From Pseudomonadota bacterium (GTDB lineage Bacteria > Pseudomonadota > Gammaproteobacteria > Steroidobacterales > Steroidobacteraceae): 6,357 nt of DNA. The stretch's first letter is position 1, and the number at the start of each line of letters is the position of its first letter. Shown piece by piece: positions 1-4,522 of this stretch. The notes beneath the pieces were generated by a model that worked only from the letters and a program-made list of their open reading frames with translations, searched no databases and was not told where the DNA came from. A program made the translations under genes and the position numbers. The DNA lies in the NCBI GenBank assembly GCA_021792815.1, contig JAJYTX010000178.1, positions 1 to 6,357 on the forward strand, read 5' to 3'.

Positions 1-87
1 CCACGTCGGGGCAAAAGCTGTGCGGTCACCGCCCGCGATGAGGCGCCTGGCGAGGTGGCCGAGCGGATCACGCGGCTGCTGACCTGA
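1..87 (+). CDS. C-terminal end of an unidentified protein (5' truncated)
   Basis: An open frame enters from the left edge and stops at TGA 85-87, giving the last 28 residues of a protein. It ends in an amphipathic, probably helical stretch (EVAERITRLLT). I do not recognise the family. An ending of the type 'EeVaeRI..LL' occurs in several P-loop kinases, but that resemblance is too short to call. The stop lies 8 bases before the ATG of the YcbL-like hydrolase, so the two genes are probably co-transcribed. That this frame is coding rests only on the absence of stops over 87 bases, the tight spacing to the next gene and the lack of any other use of the sequence. Confidence 0.45.
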   Translation, partial: PRRGKSCAVTARDEAPGEVAERITRLLT

Positions 88-95
88 GGTTCGTG

Positions 96-737
96 ATGCA
101 CTCGCTCGTCATTCCGGTCACCCCGTTTGAACAGAACTGCTCCCTCGTGTGGGACGAGCAGGGGCATGCGGCGGTCATCGACCCGGGCGGTGACCTGGAC
201 CGTGTGTTGGGCGAGGCGGATCGGCGCGATCTGGTTTTGGGCAAAATCCTGTTGACCCATGCGCACCTCGATCACTGCGCGGCGACCGCGCAGCTCGCGC
301 GTGAGCGGGGTCTGCGGGTGGAAGGCCCGCAGCGCGAGGATCGGTTCTGGATCGAGGCGCTGCCGGTGCAGGCGGCGCAGTTCGGCTTTCCGCCGGCGGA
401 GCGATTCGAGCCTGACCGATGGCTCGAGGATGGCGACCGCGTCACGGTCGGCGATGAGACGCTCGAAGTTCTGCACTGCCCCGGCCACACTCCGGGACAC
501 GTGGTGTTCTTCCATCGAGGACAGCGCTGCGCGTGGGTGGGGGATGTGCTGTTCGCAGGCTCGATCGGACGCACCGATTTCCCTCGCGGCGATCACGCCG
601 CCCTGATCCGCTCCATCCGCGAGAAGTTATTCCCTCTCGGTGACGACGTGCGTTTTTTCCCCGGCCACGGACCGGCGTCGACTTTCGGCGCCGAACGCCG
701 TACCAACCCGTTCGTCGCCGACCGGCTGTTCGCTTAG
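96..737 (+). CDS. YcbL-like metallo-beta-lactamase-fold hydrolase (glyoxalase II-related)
   Basis: A cytoplasmic zinc hydrolase of 213 residues, complete and of normal length for single-domain YcbL proteins. Numbered from ATG 96, it shows the metal-binding motif THAHLDH (residues 54-60), then GHTPGH (130-135, second histidine cluster), the bridging aspartate in GD (149-150), the GRTD motif (159-162) and the last metal-ligand histidine in GHG (190-192). All expected ligands are present, so it should be active. Known members of this group hydrolyse thioesters such as S-lactoylglutathione, often less efficiently than true glyoxalase II; the C-terminal substrate-binding domain of classical GloB is absent. 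The ATG at 96 is preferred over the GTG at 93 because GAGGT (86-90) lies 5 bases before it. It sits between an unidentified upstream gene and a glycosyltransferase in one likely operon. The true substrate cannot be read from the sequence. Confidence 0.9.
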   Translation: MHSLVIPVTPFEQNCSLVWDEQGHAAVIDPGGDLDRVLGEADRRDLVLGKILLTHAHLDHCAATAQLARERGLRVEGPQREDRFWIEALPVQAAQFGFPPAERFEPDRWLEDGDRVTVGDETLEVLHCPGHTPGHVVFFHRGQRCAWVGDVLFAGSIGRTDFPRGDHAALIRSIREKLFPLGDDVRFFPGHGPASTFGAERRTNPFVADRLFA

Positions 738-750
738 CGGCGCATTGAGC

Positions 751-1539
751 ATGAGCCAGTCCCTGACTTCACGACGGGATCGTTGCGGCCTGTCGGCCTG
801 CATCATCACCTTCAACGAGGCCGGTCGCATCGAGGCGTGCCTGCGCTCGGTCGGCTTCTGCGATGAGCTCATCGTGGTCGACTCGCATTCCACCGACGAC
901 ACCCGCGAACGGGCCGCGGCGCTCGGTGCACGGGTCATCGAGCGCGATTGGCCGGGGTTCCGCTCGCAGAAACAGTTCGCGGTGGAGGCGGCGAGCAACG
1001 ACTGGGTGCTGTGTCTGGACGCCGACGAACGGGTGAGCGGGCGGCTGCGCGAGCAGATCGAGCGGTTGCGCGAACGCGGCTTCGAGGGCTTCGTCGGCTG
1101 GTCGATCCCGCGCATCACCGAGTACTTCGGTCGCTTTCTGCGCCACGGCAACGCCTATCCGGAGCGGCTGGTGCGTCTGTTCGACCGGCGTTGCGGCGGC
1201 TGGACCGGCGAGGAGATCCACGAGACCACCCGGGTCGAGGGGCGGGTCTGCCGGCTGTCCGGCCGCCTCGAGCATTTCCCTTACCGCAGCCTTGCCGATC
1301 ATCACCTGCGCATGCAGCGCTACGCGGAGTTGATGGCCGCGGCGCTGCATGCGCGCGGCAAGCGCTGCGGAATCGGCAAGGTGCTGTTCAATCCGACCTG
1401 GAGGTTCCTGCGCGGCTACCTGCTGCGGCTGGGCTTTCTCGATGGCTGGCGCGGCATGGTATTCGCGCTGGTGGAGTCCAACTACGTACGGCGAAAGTAC
1501 CTGTATCTGTACATCCGCAGCCGCGGACTGCCGGGCTGA
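751..1539 (+). CDS. Family 2 glycosyltransferase, WaaE/KdtX-like (LPS core)
   Basis: A GT-A fold glycosyltransferase of 262 residues that probably adds a sugar to the inner core of lipopolysaccharide at the cytoplasmic face of the inner membrane. The N-terminal part has the family 2 opening (SACIITFNEA, 15-24), the nucleotide-contacting VVDSHSTDDT (42-51) and the metal-binding DAD in LCLDADERVS (88-96). The C-terminal half has EEIHE (154-158) and an EHFPY segment (174-178), as in the WaaE/KdtX group, whose characterised members transfer glucose to heptose I. The frame is open upstream to 640, but those codons overlap the hydrolase gene, so the ATG at 751 is chosen. It leaves a 13-base gap and has only a weak ribosome site; a TTG two codons earlier (745) is possible. 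The C-terminus is basic with aromatic residues (RRKYLYLYIRSRG), consistent with membrane contact. No heptosyl- or Kdo-transferase gene lies in the window, so the exact sugar and acceptor are inferred from the family. Confidence 0.85.
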   Translation: MSQSLTSRRDRCGLSACIITFNEAGRIEACLRSVGFCDELIVVDSHSTDDTRERAAALGARVIERDWPGFRSQKQFAVEAASNDWVLCLDADERVSGRLREQIERLRERGFEGFVGWSIPRITEYFGRFLRHGNAYPERLVRLFDRRCGGWTGEEIHETTRVEGRVCRLSGRLEHFPYRSLADHHLRMQRYAELMAAALHARGKRCGIGKVLFNPTWRFLRGYLLRLGFLDGWRGMVFALVESNYVRRKYLYLYIRSRGLPG

Positions 1540-1557
1540 GCGGCTGCAGCGCCCCGG

Positions 1558-1575
1558 CGCGCCAGCGCTGGCGCG
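1558..1575. repeat. Perfect 18-bp palindrome after the glycosyltransferase gene
   Basis: CGCGCCAGCGCTGGCGCG reads the same on both strands and starts 19 bases after the glycosyltransferase stop. As RNA it could form a 7-bp stem with a 4-base loop (GCGC), but no T tract follows, so it is not a classical intrinsic terminator. It could end or stabilise the upstream transcript, be a protein-binding site, or be a dispersed extragenic repeat. Its symmetry is certain; its role is not known. Confidence 0.5.
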
Positions 1576-1601
1576 ATTCCGGCCGCCGCGGCGTGATCCG
1601 G

Positions 1602-1632
1602 TTGCCACGACCGTTGCGCCCGGGCCTAGAAT
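1602..1632 (+). promoter_or_regulatory. Possible sigma-70-type promoter for the small hydrophobic protein gene
   Basis: A -10-like TAGAAT (1627-1632) is preceded by TTGCCA (1602-1607) with a 19-base spacer, longer than the usual 16-18. It lies 34 bases before the ATG at 1667. The -10 match is good and stands out against the GC-rich surroundings; the -35 pairing is weak. Confidence 0.35.
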
Positions 1633-1666
1633 GATTCCCTTCCCGCGCCTTGGGGCAGGGCACGCG

Positions 1667-1867
1667 ATGAAACTCGTGGATCTGCTGAAGAACGTCACTT
1701 TCGGGGCCGCCGCCGGCGTCGCTCTGCTCACCGTGCTGCCGATCTTCGGTGCCGTGGGAACCTTGACCACGGCCGGACAGATCGTCGGGTCACTGGCCGG
1801 CGGGGCGGCTGGCCTGTTCGATGCCCTGCACAGAGCGCGCGATCCGCGCGCGCACCGGGAGAGCTGA
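1667..1867 (+). CDS. Small hydrophobic Gly/Ala-rich protein of unknown function
   Basis: A 66-residue protein I do not recognise. After a short amphipathic start (MKLVDLLKNV), residues 11-31 and about 34-51 are hydrophobic and rich in glycine and alanine, which would suit one or two short membrane segments. The tail (ALHRARDPRAHRES) is basic and would face the cytoplasm under the positive-inside rule. ATG 1667 is preceded by AGGG (1657-1660) at 6 bases. An in-frame ATG at 1631 would add 12 residues, but it overlaps the likely -10 box, so it is disfavoured. Support for a real gene is the ribosome site, the -10-like box upstream and the hydrophobic pattern. It is not obviously co-transcribed with the glycosyltransferase and faces the repressor gene tail to tail. 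Chance coding in GC-rich DNA remains possible. Confidence 0.5.
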   Translation: MKLVDLLKNVTFGAAAGVALLTVLPIFGAVGTLTTAGQIVGSLAGGAAGLFDALHRARDPRAHRES

Positions 1868-2004
1868 GCGGTAGCGGGGCGCGTGGCAGCCGTCGCGCGC
1901 CCGGTGCCCTGCGGTCCGGGCGCCGAGGGAGGCGAGCCACGCAACGCGACGGCCGCGGACGGTCCCCTGTCCGGGTGTCCGCAGGCGCTCGAAGGGCGGT
2001 TGGA

Positions 2005-2415
2005 CTACGCGCGCCGGGCGCGGCTCATGCGGTACGGCGCGCGGTGTTGTGGCGCGGGCGGAGCGGCGGCTCCGGCCTCCTGCAGCAGGCGGGTCCCCAC
2101 TTTCACGATCGTGTCGATGATGGGAATGAGCTCGCGGCCAAGTTGCGAGAGCGCGTATTCCACCGACGGCGGGGAGGTGGGCGCAACCTCGCGGATCACG
2201 ACGCGCTTCGCCTCCAGCTCCCGCAGCCGCACGGCCAGCATCTTGGGGGAAATGCCGTGAATGTCCCGGCAGAGTTCGCCGAAACGGCGCGGCCCGCCGG
2301 ACAGTTGCCAGATGACACTGGTGGTCCACGCCCCGCCCAGCAGCCGCATGCACGTGCCCATGGGACAGCCGTCGGGCGGAGGCGGGGCTTTGCTTTTGCG
2401 GACCTTGTGCGGCAC
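2005..2415 (-). CDS. HxlR-family winged-helix transcriptional regulator
   Basis: A 136-residue DNA-binding protein, probably a dimeric repressor. It has the HxlR signature: a CP motif near the start (Cys17-Pro18), LLGGAW (25-30), FGELCRDIHGISPKML (45-60) leading into the recognition helix MLAVRLRELEAKRVV (59-73), then the wing ending in VEYALSQLG (85-93). Cys17 matches the position of the conserved quinone/diamide-sensing Cys6 of B. subtilis YodB; Cys22 and Cys49 are additional. The last 25 or so residues are Ala/Pro/Arg-rich and look disordered. The start is GTG at 2415, supported by AAGGAA on the minus strand 8 bases before it; the first ATG comes at residue 19 and would remove the CP motif. 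It is transcribed away from the glutathione transferase gene, so it probably controls that gene and itself. The inducer is unknown; an electrophile, quinone or aldehyde is inferred from the family and the neighbour. Confidence 0.9.
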   Translation of the reverse strand: MPHKVRKSKAPPPPDGCPMGTCMRLLGGAWTTSVIWQLSGGPRRFGELCRDIHGISPKMLAVRLRELEAKRVVIREVAPTSPPSVEYALSQLGRELIPIIDTIVKVGTRLLQEAGAAAPPAPQHRAPYRMSRARRA

Positions 2416-2449
2416 AGGCGATTCCTTACCGGGAGGTTAGCGGATTTTT

Positions 2450-2490
2450 TTGATTACGGAAAGTAAGATGCTATACAAGAGTAAGTACGG
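2450..2490 (+). promoter_or_regulatory. Likely promoter and repressor operator for the glutathione transferase gene
   Basis: The 120-bp space between the divergent HxlR and GST genes contains an AT-rich island. For the rightward gene, TTGATT (2450-2455) and TATACA (2472-2477) with a 16-base spacer make a plausible sigma-70 promoter. The hexamer AGTAAG occurs twice, at 2462-2467 within the spacer and at 2480-2485 just after the -10 box, 18 bases apart. TTAC (2454-2457) and GTAA (2463-2466) form a short inverted repeat around the first copy, and TACGG also recurs at 2455-2459 and 2486-2490. Sites overlapping the -10 region fit a repressor bound over the promoter. The repeats are seen directly; binding by the HxlR protein is inferred. 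A weak leftward promoter (TTGTAT / TAATCA, 17-base spacer) overlaps the same bases on the minus strand. Confidence 0.55.
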
Positions 2491-2535
2491 CTGGTAGCTT
2501 CTGGCCGCTTCGCATCTGTTCACAGGAGGACCGAC

Positions 2536-3144
2536 ATGAAATTGTTTTACGCGAGCGGCGCGTGCTCGCTGTCGCCCCATATCGTGGCCCGTGAGGCCGG
2601 GATCGATCTGCAGCTGCAGAAGGTCGACCTGATGACCCAGACGATCGCCACGGCCGGTGATTTCCTGAGCGTGAATCCGAAGGGCTACGTGCCGGCGCTC
2701 CAGCTCGACAGTGGAGAGATCCTCACCGAAGGCCCGGCGATCGTCCAGTATCTGGCCGACCTCAAGCCCCAGTCGGGTCTGGCGCCACCCGCGGGGACTC
2801 TGGCCCGCTACCGTCTGGAGGAGATGTTGGGATACATCAACTCGGAGCTGCACAAAAGTTACTCGCCGCTGTTCCGGCCGGACACCCCGGCGGAGACGCG
2901 CGCCGAGCAGCAGGCGTATCTGCTGCGCCGCTATGCATTGATCGACCAGCAGCTCGAGGGACGAAAGTATCTGTTCGGGGACACCTTCACGGTAGCGGAT
3001 GCCTATCTGTTTACCGTGACGGGCTGGGCCGAATACGTGAAGCTGGATCTGTCGCAGTACGCCAACCTGCGGACGTTCCAGCAGCGCGTCGCCGCGCGCC
3101 CGGCGGTGCAGGCCGCCATGAAAGCCGAGGGGCTGATCCACTAG
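2536..3144 (+). CDS. gstA: Beta-class glutathione S-transferase
   Basis: A 202-residue cytosolic enzyme, full length for the class, that conjugates glutathione to electrophiles and may also act as a glutathione-dependent peroxidase. Residues 1-80 form the thioredoxin-like domain: MKLFYASGACSLSPHI opens it with Cys10, the hallmark cysteine of beta-class enzymes. VPA (52-54, cis-proline loop) and TEG (64-66, binding the glutathione gamma-glutamyl group) follow. The all-helical domain has SELHK with His106, the second characteristic active-site residue, then LFRPDTP (112-118) and the TVADAYLFT N-capping motif with Asp145 (142-150). The order and numbering match E. coli GstA closely from memory. 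A strong AGGAGG (2524-2529) lies 6 bases before the ATG, so the start is secure. It is transcribed divergently from an HxlR repressor gene, which suggests inducible expression. The natural substrate is unknown. Confidence 0.95.
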   Translation: MKLFYASGACSLSPHIVAREAGIDLQLQKVDLMTQTIATAGDFLSVNPKGYVPALQLDSGEILTEGPAIVQYLADLKPQSGLAPPAGTLARYRLEEMLGYINSELHKSYSPLFRPDTPAETRAEQQAYLLRRYALIDQQLEGRKYLFGDTFTVADAYLFTVTGWAEYVKLDLSQYANLRTFQQRVAARPAVQAAMKAEGLIH

Positions 3145-3246
3145 CCCCGACGGGCTGGTGCGGGGTACGTCGCAGCGTGCCCCGGCCGGCCCGCTCGTCC
3201 TCGGCCCGGGCCGGGATCCGTCCGGTGGTACATTCGGCGATCCACG

Positions 3247-3269
3247 CCTGCCGCTGCGGCAGGTATGCT
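3247..3269 (+). promoter_or_regulatory. Inverted repeat abutting a -10-like box upstream of the OsmC-like gene
   Basis: CCTGCCG (3247-3253) and CGGCAGG (3257-3263) are perfect 7-base inverted arms around CTG. They are followed directly by TATGCT (3264-3269), a -10-like hexamer 30 bases before the ATG. No good -35 box lies at the right distance, so if this is a promoter it may need an activator or have the inverted repeat as an operator. The repeat is seen directly; the promoter call is tentative. Confidence 0.35.
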
Positions 3270-3299
3270 GAGGCCGAATCACGCTGCCTGAGGACTCTC

Positions 3300-3746
3300 A
3301 TGCCCGAGCAACCCCCAAGCGTCACCCTGCACCAGGTACGGGACTACCAGTTCGACATCCGCTTTGCGGACGGCATGGCTCATCTGATCTCGGACGAGCC
3401 GCCGCCGCTGGGCCAGTCCGCCGGGCCTTCCCCCTCGCATTTGCTGCTGGCCGCGGTCGCCAATTGCATGAGCTCCAGCCTGAACTTTGCGCTTGCCAAG
3501 TTCAAGAACCCATCGGGTGGCATCACCACTACCGCGCGCGCGCACATCGGCCGCAATGATGCCGGACGGCTGCGGGTGCTTCACATCGAGGTGGAGATCC
3601 GTCTCGGCGCGGCCGCGGATAAGCTCCTGCATCTGGAGCGGGTTCTGGCACAGTTCGAAGACTTCTGCACCGTCGGCGCCAGTGTGCGGGCCGGCATTCC
3701 GACGGAGGTCTCGGTATTCGACGGGCTCGGCGTTAGGCTCAAATGA
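3300..3746 (+). CDS. OsmC/Ohr-family thiol peroxidase-like protein
   Basis: A 148-residue protein of the OsmC superfamily, complete and of usual length. The family's central helix is seen in the segment from GPSPSHLLLAAVANCM (42-57) to ALAKFKNP (64-71), with the first conserved cysteine at Cys56. The second, Cys123, sits in FEDFCTVGASVRAGI (119-133). In OsmC and Ohr these two cysteines reduce organic hydroperoxides, so peroxidase activity is plausible. However, the second motif reads CTVGASVR rather than the common CPVS type, so it belongs to one of the less-studied OsmC-like branches and may act on another thiol or ligand. The start is ATG 3300 with GAGGA (3290-3294) 5 bases upstream; the longer open frame back to 3177 has no ribosome site and is compositionally intergenic. 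The gene lies 155 bases after the glutathione transferase and probably has its own promoter. A role in oxidative stress is inferred. Confidence 0.88.
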   Translation: MPEQPPSVTLHQVRDYQFDIRFADGMAHLISDEPPPLGQSAGPSPSHLLLAAVANCMSSSLNFALAKFKNPSGGITTTARAHIGRNDAGRLRVLHIEVEIRLGAAADKLLHLERVLAQFEDFCTVGASVRAGIPTEVSVFDGLGVRLK

Positions 3747-3781
3747 CCCGTGCGCGCCGGCCCGCTTCAATAGATGCGGCC

Positions 3782-3813
3782 GACGGCCGGATGACGGCCG
3801 TCTCCACCCTTTT
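3782..3813 (+). terminator. Hairpin after the OsmC-like gene, possible weak terminator
   Basis: GACGGCCG (3782-3789) and CGGCCGTC (3795-3802) pair perfectly as an 8-bp GC-rich stem around the loop GATGA, 35 bases after the OsmC-like stop. The run TTTT comes only at 3810-3813, after TCCACCC, so the T tract is late and short. The hairpin is clear; efficient termination is uncertain. Confidence 0.4.
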
Positions 3814-3822
3814 CCACCCTTG
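3803..3822. repeat. Tandem decamer in the methyltransferase leader
   Basis: TCCACCCTTT (3803-3812) is followed directly by TCCACCCTTG (3813-3822), two 10-bp units differing at the last base. They lie 9-28 bases before the methyltransferase ATG, between the hairpin and the start codon. A pyrimidine-rich leader of this kind leaves only a weak GGA (3822-3824) as ribosome site. Two copies may be chance slippage. Confidence 0.45.
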
Positions 3823-3830
3823 GACAGCTT

Positions 3831-4487
3831 ATGAGCGCTCACGACAGCGGTGAATTCAAGGATGCGCGTGCCCAGTGGGACGCGCGGTTTACCGCGCCGG
3901 GCCTGTGGTTCGGCGATCAACCCAACGCGTTCCTGCGCCGCGAGGCCGGTCGTCTGCGACGCGGCTCAGCGGTACTCAGCGTGGCCGATGGCGAAGGCCG
4001 CAACGCGATTCACCTGGCGGAGCTGGGACACCGGGTCACCGCGTTCGATCTGTCGCCGGTCGCGGTCGATAAGGCGCGCCGCTGGGCGGCCGAGCGCCGC
4101 GTATCGGTTGATTTTCACGTCGGGGACGTCGATACCTGGACCTGGGCGCCGTCGGCTTTCGATGCCGTGGCCGCCATCTTCGTGCAGTTCGCCGGTCCGA
4201 CGATGCGTGAGCGGATGTTCGGCGGCATCTGGCGCACCCTCAGACCCGGCGGAGTGCTGCTGGTGCAGGGCTATACGCCCCGGCAGCTCGAGTACGGCAC
4301 CGGGGGGCCCGGCCGGCTCGATCACCTCTATACTTCGCAAATGCTGCGCGATCTGCTGCCGCAGGCCCGGTGGCTGCTGCTGAACGAGCACGAGGCAGTG
4401 CTCGAGGAAGGCAAGGGACATGCGGGCCACTCGGCGCTGATCGATGCGGTCGCGCTCAAGCCACCGATCCCCGCATCAGGACCCTGA
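3831..4487 (+). CDS. Class I SAM-dependent methyltransferase (TehB-like group)
   Basis: A 218-residue Rossmann-fold methyltransferase. The N-terminal helix region WDARFTAPGLWFGDQPNAFL (16-35) is typical of a group of small proteobacterial methyltransferases related to tellurite-resistance TehB. Motif I is LSVADGEGRNAIHLAELGH (49-67), binding SAM. The acidic residue ending strand 2 is Asp73 in AFDLS, motif II-like residues are FHVGDVDTW (95-103), and the post-motif LRPGGVLLVQGYTP (137-150) follows. All cofactor-binding features are intact. The acceptor is unknown: members are annotated as tellurite, thiopurine or generic methyltransferases, and nothing here decides it. The ATG at 3831 has only a weak GGA ribosome site at 6 bases, but it fits the family's N-terminus. 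Its stop lies 35 bases before the hydantoinase-family gene on the same strand with no terminator between, so they may be co-transcribed. Confidence 0.88.
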   Translation: MSAHDSGEFKDARAQWDARFTAPGLWFGDQPNAFLRREAGRLRRGSAVLSVADGEGRNAIHLAELGHRVTAFDLSPVAVDKARRWAAERRVSVDFHVGDVDTWTWAPSAFDAVAAIFVQFAGPTMRERMFGGIWRTLRPGGVLLVQGYTPRQLEYGTGGPGRLDHLYTSQMLRDLLPQARWLLLNEHEAVLEEGKGHAGHSALIDAVALKPPIPASGP

Positions 4488-4522
4488 GCGCAAGGCAACC
4501 CGCCCGTGCGCTGCTCACGATC

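Noticed and set aside
1877..1902. Hairpin GGGCGCG / CGCGCCC with a 12-base loop between the convergent small-protein and HxlR genes, considered as a bidirectional terminator.
   Set aside because: Only 7 bp in very GC-rich DNA, with a long loop and no T tract on either strand; expected by chance.
769..1944. A 391-codon open frame on the minus strand opposite the glycosyltransferase and the small hydrophobic protein.
   Set aside because: Low-complexity Ala/Arg/Pro-rich composition, no domain, and it covers a well-supported glycosyltransferase.
2445..2451. Run of seven T residues, considered as a terminator tail.
   Set aside because: No hairpin precedes it on the plus strand and no gene is being read into it; it is better seen as part of the AT-rich promoter region.
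1975..2466. A 163-codon plus-strand frame over the HxlR gene.
   Set aside because: Shadow of the HxlR gene; no ribosome site or family features, and it would cover the divergent promoter region.
3141..3158. Small stem (CTAGCCC / GGGCTGG) at the end of the glutathione transferase gene, considered as a terminator.
   Set aside because: It includes the stop codon, has a wobble pair, and is followed by GC-rich sequence rather than T residues.
3202..3213. 12-bp palindrome CGGCCCGGGCCG between the glutathione transferase and OsmC-like genes.
   Set aside because: Pure G/C sequence in a GC-rich spacer; symmetry of this length is expected by composition.
2437..3282. A 281-codon minus-strand frame over the glutathione transferase.
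   Set aside because: Antisense shadow of a gene with unmistakable GstA motifs and a strong ribosome site.
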